From contig CAWFLL010000004.1 of assembly GCA_963816785.1 (NCBI GenBank), forward strand, positions 620,001-684,000: 64,000 bases of DNA, in the 5' to 3' direction. Made by a program: the position numbers and the translations under genes. The notes below the pieces were generated by a model that searched no databases, was not told the DNA's origin, and saw nothing but the letters and a program-made list of their open reading frames with translations. Below are positions 51,243 to 61,924 of the stretch, piece by piece. Every line of letters starts with the position of its first letter. Within the stretch, counting starts at the first letter, position 1. This stretch comes from VRUE01 sp963816785 (GTDB lineage: Bacteria; Actinomycetota; Thermoleophilia; Solirubrobacterales; 70-9).

Positions 51243-52543
51243 CGTGAACGACGCTGAAGGTTTTCGTCGCCGGTGAGGGGTCGGCGACCCCGGAGGCGAC
51301 CGCGCGGACGCTGAAGCGGTACTTGGCGGGCTTGAGGTTGAGCTTCTTCGGCGATTTGCAGCCGTTGAACTTGGGCTTCGGCTGTTTCTTGCCCTTGCCC
51401 TTCTTCAGCTTGACCAGGGCGCATTCGAACTTGGCGCCCGCGGTCGAGGAGCTGAAGCGGAAGGTGACCTTGGCGCGTTTGCCCTTGGTCTTGACCTTCT
51501 TCTTCGGCCCCTTGCCGATCTTCGTCTCCGGCGCTTTCGGTTTCGCGCCGCTGATCGGGACGGCCGGCGGTTCGAGGCCGCTCACCTTGGCCACCTCGTA
51601 GACGTTTTCGCCGGGGATTTCCATCGTCACCCAGAGGGTGTTGTTCGGGTCCGGGCGCGATCTGGCGCGGGAAGAATTTCGGCGGGAAGCCGTTGAGCGG
51701 AGTCGCTTTCCCGTCGGGGGTCAGGCGCTGGAGGTTGTCCGCCGCCGACATCGCGAACCAGTAGGCGCCATCGGAGCCGAGCGCGACGCCGAATGGGTCA
51801 CCTTCCATCTCGATCGCGGTGGGCGCCGCCGGCGGCGTCACCAGACCAAGGCCCTCGGTCGCGTCGGACTTCGAGAAAGCGATCTGCCCGCTGGGGCTGC
51901 CGGCTACGCCCTGCGACGTGTTGGTGTCGCCGAGCAGCGGGATGTCTTGTACGACTTCGGCCGGCGTCACGGTGACGATCCGTTTGTTGCCCGAGTCGGC
52001 GACCACCAGCAGCGAGCCGGCGACGTCGATGTCTTTGGGCTGGAGGCCCGCTACCGGGATCGATTTCGCGGTGCCCTCCGGGTCCGAGGGCGAGAAGTGG
52101 ACGACGTTGTTGCTCGCCGCCACCCACATCTGGTTTTCGGGCCCGAAGACGATCGGGGTCTTCGAGGTGATGTCGGTGATCGTGAACACCTGCCTCGTGC
52201 CTTCGGGGTCGGACGGCAGGAAGGAGCCGGCCTTGTTCGTGTCGGTGATCCACATCCTTCCTTCGGGCCCGGCCGTGATCCCCGCCGGGTGTTCGAGGTC
52301 CTGGAGTTTGAATTTGTCAATCGTGCCCGACGGGGAGATCCGGATGACGTCGAATTCGCTTTCATTGACGCCCATCCACATGTTGCCGTCGGGCCCCGCG
52401 GCGATTTTGTTGTTGCTGCCATCGAATTCCGGAGCGGTGAAGTGGCCCTCGACCACCGGGGCCGCGTAGGCCGCCGGGCCGAACGCGAGGAGTGCCGTAA
52501 GGGCCGCAGCGAAGGCCGTCATCACGATCTTGCGAGACAGCAT
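51232..52543 (-). CDS. Secreted NHL/virginiamycin B lyase-like beta-propeller (apparent +1 frameshift)
   Basis: A signal peptide (IVMTAFAAALTALLAFGPAAYA) is followed by repeated GPDGNMWMG / GPEGRMWITD / GPENQMWVA / GSDGAYWFA blades of a Vgb/SMP-30-like propeller. At ~51654 an extra C in a CCC run shifts the frame; dropping it gives RQIAPDPNNTLWVTMEIPG. The C-terminal ~85 residues are a beta-sandwich with FSSSTAGAKFECALVK, similar to the C-terminus of the protein at 57695-59245. Probably cell-surface; ligand unknown. Confidence 0.82.
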
Positions 52544-52621
52544 CCGGGACAGTCTAGGTCAGTTCAGGACACCCGATGGCCAGGGCCCCACCTCTTACCC
52601 GATTTTTACGAGATATTGATT

Positions 52622-52637
52622 TGCGGGAAACCCGCAG
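52622..52637 (+). other. Leader hairpin upstream of the small gene at 52674
   Basis: TGCGGG-aaa-CCCGCA perfect 6-bp stem in the short leader, after an A/T-rich segment (TTTTTACGAGATATTGAT) that may hold the promoter. Confidence 0.35.
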
Positions 52638-52673
52638 GCGCGACTCTACGAGCGACTCGACCTAGGAGGAGCT

Positions 52674-52880
52674 ATGCCGCAGATTCTCGTAGTGACAGAT
52701 GTCCCCGAGAGCTCTGAGAGCGCCGTCGTGTATCGGGAGCGAATCGTCCTCAGCGATCTCGAGTCCGACCACTTCTCAGCCCAGCTGGTCGAGCGGGTCG
52801 GCTGGGCCATGCTCGACGCCGATGAGCTCGAAAACCAGGACCCCCGGGTGGCCGACCGTCGGCTCGGGTCGACGGGATAG
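52674..52880 (+). CDS. Small protein of unknown function
   Basis: 68 residues: MPQILVVTDVPESSESAVVY, acidic and Arg-rich, no transmembrane segment or known motif. Supported by a strong AGGAGG 6 nt before the ATG and normal codon use. Stands alone ahead of an M23 gene. I do not recognise the family. Confidence 0.65.
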   Translation: MPQILVVTDVPESSESAVVYRERIVLSDLESDHFSAQLVERVGWAMLDADELENQDPRVADRRLGSTG

Positions 52881-52969
52881 AGCGCCGGGCTCCCCGGCCC
52901 CGGCTCACGGCCCGGGGGTGCAACTGATGTTGCGGCCGTGCCGCCCAAAGCTGTTACCCAGTATTGGGG

Positions 52970-54010
52970 ATGCGCCCGATCCGAGGAATCGGCGCAGCCG
53001 CGCTGATCGCCACCGTCCTTCTTGCCGGCGCCGTACCGGCGGCCGCGTCGGTCCCCGCGCGGGTCGCGGCGCTTCAGTCGGCGTTGAAGGGGCTGCACCT
53101 CTACAGCGGCTACGTCGACGGGATCAGGGGGCCGCTCACCCGCCACGGGATCGTCGCCTTCCAGCGCCACCGGGGGCTTCACGTCGACGGCGTCGCCGGG
53201 CCGCAGACCCGGCGGGCGCTCGGCTGGCGCGGAAGGCCGGGGCTCGGGAGCCGGGTGATGCGGTTCGGGGACCGGGGCTGGGACGTCGCCGCGCTCCAGT
53301 TCCTGCTCCAGCGCGCCGGCCACGGGCCGGGCCGGGCCGACGGCCTGTTCGGGCCGCTGACGAAGGCGGCGGTGACACGGGCGCAGGGTGCGGCGGGCAT
53401 CGCCGTCGACGGGCTCGCCGGGCCGGCGACGATCCGGCTCGCTGCGCGGCGGCGGGGAAGCGCCCAGCGGGCCCGGTCCGCTTCCTGCGCCCGGTCCCGG
53501 GGCCGATCGGCGACGGGTTCGGCGCCCCGCGGGGTGACCACCTGCACACGGGCGTCGACTTCCCGGTGCCCTACGGAACGCGGGTCGGCGCCGCGGGTCG
53601 GGGGACGACGATCTACGCCGGCTACAACTACGGCGGCTACGGCAACCTCGTCGTGATCCAGCACCGGCTCGGCTACACCACCTGGTACGGCCACCTGTCC
53701 TCGATCACGACCTGGGTCGGCGAGCGGGTCGAGCGGCGGGACACGGATCGGATACGTCGGCTCGACCGGAGACTCGACCGGCCCCCACCTCCACTTCGAG
53801 GTGCGCCACTACGACACCCCGATCGACCCGGTCCCGCTGCTGCTGCCGGCAGTCGCGTCCCGCTCTCCCGAACGGGCCGGCGGCCGCGATGCCCTCGAGT
53901 GCGGCGCGGCGCGGCGCCCGACTCGCAGGCCGCCCCGCGGCTCCGACTGGATCGCCCGCGAGCGCCTCTGCCGGCGGGGCCGACCTCCTGTCCTAGAATC
54001 GGCGCGGTGA
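52970..54010 (+). CDS. M23 endopeptidase with two peptidoglycan-binding domains (frameshifted)
   Basis: A signal peptide (AALIATVLLAGAVPAAAS), then two PG_binding_1 units (VAALQSALKGLHLYSGYVDGIRGPLTRHGIVAFQRHRGL; VAALQFLLQRAGHGPGRADGLFGPLTKAAVTRAQ). The M23 domain follows in other frames: GDHLHTGVDFPVPYGTRVGAA (first metal motif) and, after a second shift, GPHLHFEVRHYDTPIDP (HxH). Indels are needed at about 53440-53465 and at 53736 (extra C in GAGCGGCGGG). Cleaves peptidoglycan cross-bridges if functional. Its stop overlaps the next start (GTGA). Confidence 0.85.
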
Positions 54011-55578
54011 GGCGGGAGGCGGACCAAACTCAAGGACTCGCAACCCCCACCGCGATAGGTGCCGGTGAGCGAGTGCGAGACCGGCTCGCCGGGAGGAAGG
54101 TCCTCCTCACCGGCGCCTCCGGCTTCCTCGGCAAGGCCGTGCTGGGGGCGCTTCTGCGCAGCGCGCCGGATATCGGCCAGCTCGTCCTCCTGCTGCGGGC
54201 GCCCGGGGCGTCGACCGCGAGCGAGCGCCTCGACAGCGTGCTGGCGAGCGATGCCTTCGCCGAGCTGCCGGCGGCGGAGATCCGCGCCAAGCTCGACTCC
54301 GGCCGGATCCGGGCACTGCGCGGTGACCTCGAGATCGACGGCCTGGGCGAGAAGGCGGACGACACGCTGGCGGGCGTCGACACGGTGATCCACTGCGCCG
54401 CGACGGTCTCCTTCGAGGAGGCGCTCGACGACGCCCTCGCCCTCAACACCTTCGGCCCGATCCGCCTTCTGCAGCGGTTGCGCGAGAGCGGCTCCGATCC
54501 CGAGCTCGTCCATGTCTCGACCGCGTACGTGGCGGACCGCCAATCCGGCCGGGTGCTGGAGGACGGCGCTCCCCACCAGGGGCTCGCGGACCTCGACCCG
54601 GAGGCGCTGTTCGCGACTGCGCGCCGGTGGCGCGAAGAGCTCGAGCGCGAATCGATCGAGGAGCCGCAGCGGGGCGGTTCGCAAAGGCGGCGGAGCGCGA
54701 TGCGGCCAGGCGGCCGGACCTGGACGCCTCGGCACGGACGGAGGAGCTGCGCCGGCGCTGGGTCGGCGATCGGCTCTCGCGGCGAAGCCGCAGGCACGCG
54801 ATCGAGCTTGGCTGGCCCGACACCTATGCCCTCTCGAAGGCCCTCGGCGAGCGCCTCGTGGCCGAGCGCTCCACCCCCACAACCGTGATCCGCCCGACGA
54901 TCATCGAGTCGGCGCTGGAGCTCCCGAGCCCCGGTTGGCTCGAAGGGATCAAGGTCGCGGACCCGTTGATCCTCGCTTATGCCTCCCGGGGCCTGACCCA
55001 CCTTCCCGGCCGCGAGCAGAACGTGATCGACATCGTTCCCGTCGACCTGCGTCGCCAATGCCTGCGTCGTCGCCGCCGCCCATCCCCCGGAGGACGGCCT
55101 GCGGACGATCGCCGTCGCAAGCAGCGCCCGCAACCCGCTCTCGATCGGGAGGCTGGCAGAAGAGATCCGCGAGTACTTCCTGCGCGAGCCGCTGCTCGCT
55201 CGCAACGGCTCGCCGATCAAGATCGGCGAGCTGAAGTTCGTCGATCGCCGAGTCGCGCTTCGCAGGACGATCCGCCGCGAGCGTGTCGCCGCGGCGGCGG
55301 CGCGGGCCGTGATGGCGTCGCCGGTCCATCTTCCCCAGGAGAGGATGCTGCGCTCCGCCCGCGCCCTCGCCGAACGGGTGACGCGGATGGTCAAGATCTA
55401 TGGCGCCTACACCGAGCTCGACTGCGTCTTCGACGATGCCGACGCCTGCCGCCTGGCCGACCTCCTGCCGGAGGCGGATCGCGCCGAGCTGTCGTTCGAC
55501 ACGGCGGCGATCGAGTGGGACTCCTATCTGCAGGAGATCCACCTGCCGCAGGTGCGGCGGCTCGCGACCGGCGGCTGA
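54007..55578 (+). CDS. Fatty acyl-CoA reductase (frameshifted)
   Basis: GTG 54007 lies exactly 7 nt after TAGAAT (53994-53999). Rossmann/NAD_binding_4 start KVLLTGASGFLGKAVLGALL, LVHVSTAYVAD, active-site TYALSKALGERL (YxxxK), VIRPTIIESA, and the C-terminal FAR_C-like end TRMVKIYGAYTELDCVFDDADACRL...IHLPQVRRL. At least two shifts are needed, near 54660 and 55049 (drop C to give VDLVANACVV). The family reduces acyl-CoA toward fatty alcohols and wax esters. Confidence 0.83.
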
Positions 55579-55688
55579 AAATCGCGGTGACCGCCGCCAT
55601 TTCCCGCAAAGAGCAGGGTGATCTTTGACCGCTCCCTGCGGCCGAGGTTAGGCTCGACCCGCTCGCGGGACGACCGAAGGGAGGAGTC

Positions 55689-56043
55689 GTGAAACTGGTG
55701 ATCGGCATCGTGCGCCCGGAGAAGGCGAACGACGTGCTGGAAGCGCTCTACCGGGCCGAGGTCCGCGGCGTCTCGATGAGCCGCGTGCAGGGCCACGGCG
55801 GCGAGCTGGACCGGGTCGAGACCTACCGCGGGACGACCGTGAAGATCGGGCTCTCCGACAAGGTCCGCTTCGAGATCGCTGTCTCCGACTACTTCGTGCA
55901 GACCGACCGTCGAGGCGCTCTGCGAGGGCGCCCGGACCGGCGAGGTCGGCGACGGCAAGATCTTCGTCCTGCCGCTCGAGCGGGCGGTCCGGATCCGCAC
56001 CGGCGAGACCGACGAGGCCGCCGTGACCCCGGTGGCGAAGTGA
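55689..56043 (+). CDS. glnB: P-II nitrogen regulatory protein (apparent +1 frameshift)
   Basis: GTG start with GGAGG upstream. MKLVIGIVRPEKANDVLEAL, T-loop GHGGELDRVETYRGTTVKIGLSDKVRFEIAVSD, then after one extra base near 55900 the expected FVQPTVEALCEGARTGEVGDGKIFVLPLERAVRIRTGE. The Tyr of the T-loop uridylylation site is replaced as in the NifI-like/GlnB variants with ETYRG. Controls the downstream ammonium channel; stop and amt start overlap (TGATG). Confidence 0.9.
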
Positions 56044-57349
56044 TGAGCGTGCTCGAGCCTGCACCGGCTCGCCCAGGTCGACACCGGCGACACCGCCTGG
56101 ATGCTCACCGCGACGGCGCTGGTGCTGCTGATGACGATCGGCGCTCGGCCTCTTCTACGCCGGCCTGGTGCGCGGCGAAGAACACGCTCAACACGTTCAT
56201 GATGTGCGTCGCCGCGATCGCGATCGCCGGTGTCACCTGGGCGCTGATCGGCTACTCGCTCGCCTTCGACGGCGAAGCCGCGCTGATCGGCGGCCTCGAC
56301 CACGTCGCGCTGCAGGACGTCGACTTCACGCCCGCGCGAAGGGACGACGATCCCGCACCTGGTCTTCTTCGCCTTCCAGGGAACCTTCTGCATCATCACC
56401 GTGGCGCTGATCTCCGGCGCCGTGGTCGAGCGGATGCGCTTCGGCGCCTTCATGGTCTTCGCGGCGCTGTGGTCGGTGCTCGTCTACGCGGTGCTCGCCC
56501 ACTGGGCGTTCGGCGGCGGCTGGCTGATCGCCGGCGGCACGCTCGACTTCGCCGGCGGCGTCCCGGTCGAGATGGGCTCCGGGTTCTCGGCGCTGGCGGC
56601 CGCGCTGGTCGTCGGAGCGCGCAAAGACTACGGCCGCCAGGCGCTCCTCCCCCACAACGCCGTCTACGTCCTGCTCGGCGCCGGCCTGCTCTGGTTCGGC
56701 TGGTTCGGCTTCAACGGCGGCAGCGGCTTCTCGACCGGAAACCCGAGCGTGCTCGCCTTCACCAACACGCTGCTGACCCCGGCCTGCGCGCTGCATCACC
56801 TGGTTCGCCCTCGACCTGATCCGGGGCCGCAAGGTGACCGCGATCGGCGCCGCGACCGCGATCATCGTCGGCTGCGTGCTGATCACCCCCGCGGGCGGCT
56901 TCATCAGCCCCGGCTGGGCGATGGTGCTCGGCTTCCTCGGAGCGCTGCCCTGCTACGCGGTGATCGTCTGGCGGCCCCGGACCCGGGTCGACGAGACCCT
57001 CGACGTGCTCGCCGCCCACGGCATCGCCGGCTTCACCGGGATCCTCTTCATCGGCTTCGTCGCCCAGATCGGGTGGAACGGCGTCGCCGACGGCCTCTTC
57101 TACGGCAACGCGGCGCAGCTCGGTGACCAGGCGCTGGCCGCCCTCGCCGCGCCGCTCTACGCGTTCGGCATGACCTACGTGCTGCTGCAGGCGATCGGCG
57201 TCGTGATGCCGCTGCGGGCGAGCGAGCACGACGAGGCGGTCGGCATGGACGTCGTCGACCACGGCGAGGAGGCATACGCGAGCGGCGAGGGCGCGATCCT
57301 GGTCGAGCCCGAGGCCGACGGCGAGATCCTGGTCGCGGACCCGGGCTGA
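56043..57349 (+). CDS. amt: Ammonium transporter (multiple frameshifts)
   Basis: Amt/Rh family: DTAWMLTATALVLLMTIGL, FYAGLVRGKNTLNTFMMCVAAIAIAGVTWALIGYSLAF, HLVFFAFQGTFCIITVALISGAVVERMRF, HNAVYVLLGAGLLWFGWFGFNGGSGF, and GGFISPGWAMVLGFLGALPCYA. At least four indels are needed (about 56065, 56150, 56335, 56795). Forms the glnB-amt operon for nitrogen uptake. Confidence 0.9.
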
Positions 57350-57374
57350 GCGCGGAACCGGTGCCGGGTCAACG

Positions 57375-57698
57375 GTGACCGAGTACGTCCAGGTCCTGAC
57401 CACGGTCGACTCCGAGGAGGCGGCAAAGCGGGTCGCCTCCGACCTGCTCGACCGCCGCCTCGCGGCCTGCGTCCAGATCGTCGGGCCGATCCTCAGCCGC
57501 TACCGCTGGCAGGGCAAGGTCGAGCAGGCGCGCGAGTGGCAATGCCTGGTGAAGACCGAGGCCGGTCGCTACCGAGAGGTCGAGGCCGCGATCCGGGAGA
57601 TCCACTCCTACGACGAGCCGGAGATCATCGCCACTCCGATCCTCGCCGGCAGCGCCGGCTACCTGGGCTGGATCAGCGAGAGCCTGAGGAGCGGCTAG
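57375..57698 (+). CDS. cutA: CutA1 divalent-cation tolerance protein
   Basis: 107 residues, GTG start. YVQVLTTVDSEEAAKRVASDLLDRRLAACVQIVGPILSRYRWQGKVEQAREWQCLVKTE and the C-terminal SYDEPEIIATPILAGSAGYLGWI are diagnostic of the trimeric CutA1 fold. Intact despite the error-prone neighbourhood. Its stop overlaps the convergent surface-protein gene by 4 bp. Confidence 0.94.
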   Translation: MTEYVQVLTTVDSEEAAKRVASDLLDRRLAACVQIVGPILSRYRWQGKVEQAREWQCLVKTEAGRYREVEAAIREIHSYDEPEIIATPILAGSAGYLGWISESLRSG

Positions 57699-59245
57699 AC
57701 CGGGACCTTGAAGCGTCGTTTCGCCGGCGTCTGGTCTTTGTTGCCGGCCGCGTCGATCGCCCAGACCCTGAAGGTGTGGCGGCCAGGTTTGAGGCGCCTG
57801 TAGGTGCGCGGCGATTTGCACCGCGTCGCTTTCTTCTTGTCGAGCTTGCATCTGAAGGTCGAGCCGGCCTCGTTCGATTTGAAGCGGAACTTGGCGATGC
57901 CTTTGGCCAGTTTCGACCCCGGCCCGCCCAGGAGCTTCGTCTGCGGCGCGGTGCTGTCGATGGCCGGACTGAACGGTGGAAGCGGTGGCTGGTACTCGAA
58001 CGCGCCCTGGTCGCGGCGCGCGACTCCGTCGCCGTTGCCGTCAGTGGGCCGAGGGGCGCCGAGGAAGTCGCTGCCGAGACCCCCTGCAGCAGGATCGCCG
58101 GCATCGATCGAGGGGGAGACTGGGGGAATCGAAAGGTCGGGGGCGAAAAGCGGATCCGCGTCGGTGTTGCCGATACCGACGTCCACTGTGCCGTTGACGT
58201 TCGTGCCGTTGGCCGGCAGGTTGGAGTAGCGGACTTTGAGGCTGATCTGGCCGATACTCGGACCGATCGGGGTCTGGGCCTTGTAGCCGGAGCCGAAGTC
58301 GCGCAAAATCGAGTTCGACACCGTGACTGCTGCGTCGCCGGCGCCACCTACCTTGATCACTTCGATCGCCGGATCTTCGCCACCGGAGTTGACGATCGTG
58401 ACCTGATCTGCGTTGACCGTGGCGGAGTCGTCGGCAGGCCGCACGTAGAGACCGACACCATCGTCGATCGTCATCACCGAGTTCTCGATCGTCATCGTTC
58501 CCGCGGAGACGAACGCGCCGTGAGGTTCGCGCGCCGATGACCCTCACCCTGCGTGCGGTCAGCTGAGTGCCAATCCCCTGTCGTCCCGCAAGCCCTCACC
58601 CGCGCCTACGATCGTCGAGTCCTCGACCAGCAACGAGGAGCCGATCGACGTTGTTGTTGGGCACCAGAGCGCTGGCTGATCGATCCGCCGGCTTCGCCGC
58701 GCAGCTCGCCGTTGCGGAACACGTTGCCGGGCCCGATCGCCGAGGGAATCCCGTCTGAGCCTTCGTTGAAGCTGACGATGTCGACGTTGTCGAGGACCGT
58801 GTCACCGTCGATCTGAAGGGCGGCGCCCGCGCCGTCTTCCGGATCGGAGTCCGGCATCTGTACGGTGAGATCGCGCATCGTGATCGCACGGGCGTTGTTG
58901 GAGGCGAGGTTGACGATGAAGACGTTTTTCGTCGCGCCACTGGTCAGGAACGTCGCCCCAGGACCGGCGCCGGTGACCGTCAGCGGGTCGCTTCCGGTCG
59001 GCTCCAAAGTTTCGGGGCTGCCGTTCGCGGGCTCGAAATCCCGGTCCTCGGTGAACGTGCCAGGGGCGATCAGGATCTGGTCGGCGATCGCCGTCGTTGG
59101 CCTGCAGGCCCATCGCTTTCTCGACGTCGGCCTCGGCGACATTGCCCCCCGTGTTCGGGCACGCCGCGCTGTAGCTCGGCACGCAGAACGTCGTCGCCGA
59201 GACGCTGCCCGCGCCCAGTGCCATTGCAATGGCAACCGACCGCAA
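57695..59245 (-). CDS. Secreted right-handed beta-helix protein (frameshifted)
   Basis: A start near TTG 59245 gives a signal peptide MRSVAIAMALGAGSVSA. Then come IAPGTFTEDRDFEPANG, TVTGAGPGATFLTSGA and ARAITMRDLTVQMPDS, the pattern of parallel beta-helix (choice-of-anchor) proteins, with VGLYVRPADDSATVNADQVTIVNSGG and AVTVSNSILRDFG later. The C-terminus (KFRFKSNEAGSTFRCKLDKKK...HTFRVWAIDAAGNKDQTPA) is a beta-sandwich shared with the 51232-52543 protein. Shifts are needed near 59090 and between 58500 and 58640. The exact start is uncertain. Confidence 0.72.
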
Positions 59246-59329
59246 TCGCCAGCACCGATCCGCGCTCTGCTCCCTGACATGAGCTTGAGGATACGGTCAG
59301 CACCGGCCGGTCGCCACAGAAAAAGTTGA

Positions 59330-60632
59330 TCAATCGTCGGGCATCGCCATCGGCTTCGCGCTTCCGGCGAGTCGCCGTTCGAGGAAGCGGCGCTCGACCG
59401 GGTTGGTCGAGAGCTCGAGCGCGCGCTCGTAGGCGGCGGCGGCCTCCGCGTCGCGGCCGAGGCGGCGCAGCAGGTCGCCGCGGGCGGAGTGCAGCGGCGC
59501 GTAGCTCGTCGAGGCCCTCGATCGCCTCGATCAGCTCCAGGCCCCGCTCCGGGCCCTCGCTCATCGCGACCGCCGCCGCCCGGTTGAGCTCGACGACGGG
59601 GCTCGGGCGCGACGCGGGCCGAGCCATTCGTAGAGGCGGACGATCCGCGCCCAGTCGGTCTCGCTCGGCGCGTGGCGGCGGCGGCGTGGGCGGCGGCGAT
59701 CCGGGCCTGGATCGTGTAGGGGCCGACCGGGCCGTGCGCCGCGGCCCCTCCGAGAGCGCCAGGCCCTCGGCGATCCGGCCCGGCGTCCCAGAGGCCGCGG
59801 TCCTGCTCCTCGAGCGGCACCGGCTCGCCGCTCGCGTCCGACCCGCGCCGCGCGCCGCGAGTCGGTCAGCAGCATCAGCGCCAGCAGCCCCTGCACCTCG
59901 GGCTCGCGCGGGCAGCATCGAGGCCAGGACCCGCGCCAGCCGGATCGCCTCGGCGCTGAGCTCGACCCGGACGAGGCGACTCGCGACTCGGAGGCGAGGT
60001 AGCCCTCGTTGAAGATCAGGTAGAGGGTCGCCAGCACCCCGGAGAGCCGCTCGGGCATCTGCTCGGCGTCGGGGACCTCGTAGGGGATCCCGGCCTTCGC
60101 GATCTTGCGCTTGGCGCGGACCAGGCGCTGCGCCATCGTGCTCTCGGCGACCAGGAAGGCGCGGGCGATCTCCGCCGTGCTCGAGGCCGCCGAGGCTGCG
60201 CAGGGTGAGCGCGACGCGGGCCTCGATCGCCAGCGCCGGGTGGCAGCAGGTGAAGATCAGGCGCAGGCGGTCGTCCTCGATCTCGCCGCGGTCGCCTCCA
60301 CCTCGGTCGGCTCGGGCCCGCCGACCGGGGGGCGCAGCGCCTCGAGCCCCTCGAGGATCGCCGTCTTGTCGCGCAGGTTGCGCTCGCGCCGCAGGCGGTC
60401 GATCGCGCGGTTGCGGGCGACCTGGGTGATCCAGGCGCCGGGATTGGACGGGAACGCCGTCGCGCGGCCAGCGCTCGAGCGCGACGACGAAGGCCTCCTG
60501 GACCGCCTCTTCGGCGGCGTCGAAGTCGCCGAGGACGCGGATCAGCGTCGCGACCGCCCGCCCCGACTCGTGCCGGAACGTGCGGTCGACGACGCTGTCG
60601 CGGTCCTCGCGGCCCGGTCGAGGCGGGCTCAG
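59330..60632 (-). CDS. ECF sigma factor with C-terminal helical extension, ECF42-like (frameshifted)
   Basis: The order across frames is TFRHESGRAVATLIRVLGDFDAAEEAVQEAFVVALERWP (region 2), NRAIDRLRRERNLRDKTAIL, DDRLRLIFTCCHPALAIEARVALTLRSLGGLSTAEIARAFLVAESTMAQRLVRAKRKI (region 4), then PDAEQMPERLSGVLATLYLIFNEGYLAS and a helical C-terminus ending LSTNPVERRFLERRLA...PMAMPDD. This layout with an adjacent DGPF protein is the ECF42 group. At least six indels are present. The start is probably at or near CTG 60632, overlapping the upstream stop. Confidence 0.8.
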
Positions 60633-61051
60633 CGCGTCGGGTCCTTGACCCGGGAGAGCAGCTTCTCGCCGGAGAACTTCTCGTCCTCCTCGCCGCTGTC
60701 TCCTCGACGATCAGCGGCCGGACTTCGATCGCGCCTTCCTGGAGCGGCGCCTTCTTGGTCCACTCGAGCGCCTCGTCGAGGTTGGCGGCCTCGATGATCC
60801 AGAAGCCCATCAGCTGCTCCTTGGTCTCGGCGAAGGGCCCGTCGGTGACGGTCGTCTCGCCGCCCTCGCGCGAAGCGCGACGACGCTGGCGGTCGCCCGC
60901 TCCGCGCAGGCCCGTGCCCGTCGACCATGACGCCGGCCTCTTTGAGCTCGTCGTTGTACCTGTCCATCTCGTCGATCGTCGCCTGCATCTCGTCCGGCGA
61001 GATCTCCTCGAAGTTGGGCTCCTCGTCGATCAGCGAAAGCATGTACTGCAT
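60629..61051 (-). CDS. DGPF/YCII-domain protein (frameshifted)
   Basis: MQYMLSLIDEEPNFEEISPDEMQATIDEMDRYNDELKEAGVMVDGHG is followed, in other frames, by the namesake motif TDGPFAETKEQLMGFWIIEAANLDEALEWTKKAP. The family is the conserved partner of ECF42 sigma factors. Indels near 60870-60910 and 60705. The ATG at 61051 is followed by the family start. Confidence 0.83.
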   Translation of the reverse strand: MQYMLSLIDEEPNFEEISPDEMQATIDEMDRYNDELKEAGVMVDGHGPARSGRPPASSRFARGRRDDRHRRALRRDQGAADGLLDHRGRQPRRGARVDQEGAAPGRRDRSPAADRRGDSGEEDEKFSGEKLLSRVKDPTR

Positions 61052-61153
61052 GGCGTTCCTCCTTCGTCGAGGCGGCTCCGATCGCCGCCTTTCACCCTAA
61101 CGACGAACGGGATCGCCGCAGATCGACAGCGTCGCGCGAAATTCCCTTCGGGC

Positions 61154-61924
61154 CTACGCGCGCAGCCGGTAGCCGCTCGTGAACAGGCGCAGGTTGACGA
61201 CGAAGAGCGCCGCGGTCGCCGCGGTCAGGGCCAGCAGCGAGAGCGCGATGCTGACTTCGGTGTAGCCGACGAAGCCGTAGCGGACGAGGTTGATCATGTA
61301 GTAGATCGGGTTGAAGTGGGTCAGGGTTTCGAACGGCTCCGGCAGCAGCGTCGCCGAGTAGAAGACGCCGCCGAGGAAGATCAGCGGCTGCAGGACGAAG
61401 GTCTGGGCGAAGGCGACGTCGTCGAACTGTTCGGCGCGGACGCCGATCAGGACCCCGAGCTGGGAGAAGAAGAACCCGACCAGGAACAGCGACGGGATCA
61501 GGACCAGGATGTGGTCGACCGGCAGGTCGACCAGGAACGAGGCGGCGATGAAGGTGAGCGCGGCGACGATCAGGCCGCGCATGAAGCCGCCGAAGGAGAA
61601 GGCGAGCAGCAGCTCCAGCGGCGAGGCCGGCGAGGAGAGCTGGTCCTGGATCGCGCCCTGGAATTTCTGCTGGAGGATCGAGGAGGAGTTGTTGGCGAAG
61701 GCGTTGATCGACAAGGCCATCATGATCAGGCCGGGGATGACGAAGACGACGTAGTCGATCCCGTGCAGCTTGTCGATCCGCGTGCCGAGCGCCGCGCCGA
61801 AGACCGAGATGTAGAGGAAGGTTTCGAGCAGCGGCGCGCCGAGGGTCTGTTTCTTGATCTTCATGAAGCGGTTGACCTCGCGCCGCCAGAGCGTGAAGAG
61901 CCGGATCCTCGCCGTCGCGCTCAT
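61154..61924 (-). CDS. ABC-2 type transporter permease
   Basis: 256 residues, six helices: LFTLWRREVNRFMKIKKQTLGAPLLETFLYISVFGAALG, GIDYVVFVIPGLIMMALSINAFANNSSSILQQKFQGAIQDQLSSPASPLELLLAF, FAQTFVLQPLIFLGGVFYSATLLPEPFETLTHFNPIYYMINLVRYGF. Matches the ABC-2 (NodJ/DrrB-like) exporter permeases. Overlaps the ATPase stop by 4 bp. Intact. Confidence 0.93.
   Translation of the reverse strand: MSATARIRLFTLWRREVNRFMKIKKQTLGAPLLETFLYISVFGAALGTRIDKLHGIDYVVFVIPGLIMMALSINAFANNSSSILQQKFQGAIQDQLSSPASPLELLLAFSFGGFMRGLIVAALTFIAASFLVDLPVDHILVLIPSLFLVGFFFSQLGVLIGVRAEQFDDVAFAQTFVLQPLIFLGGVFYSATLLPEPFETLTHFNPIYYMINLVRYGFVGYTEVSIALSLLALTAATAALFVVNLRLFTSGYRLRA

Noticed and set aside
51167..51630. Continuation of the NHL ORF past 51640 in the original frame
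   Set aside because: Low-complexity out-of-frame translation; the +1 corrected frame gives a proper beta-sandwich domain.
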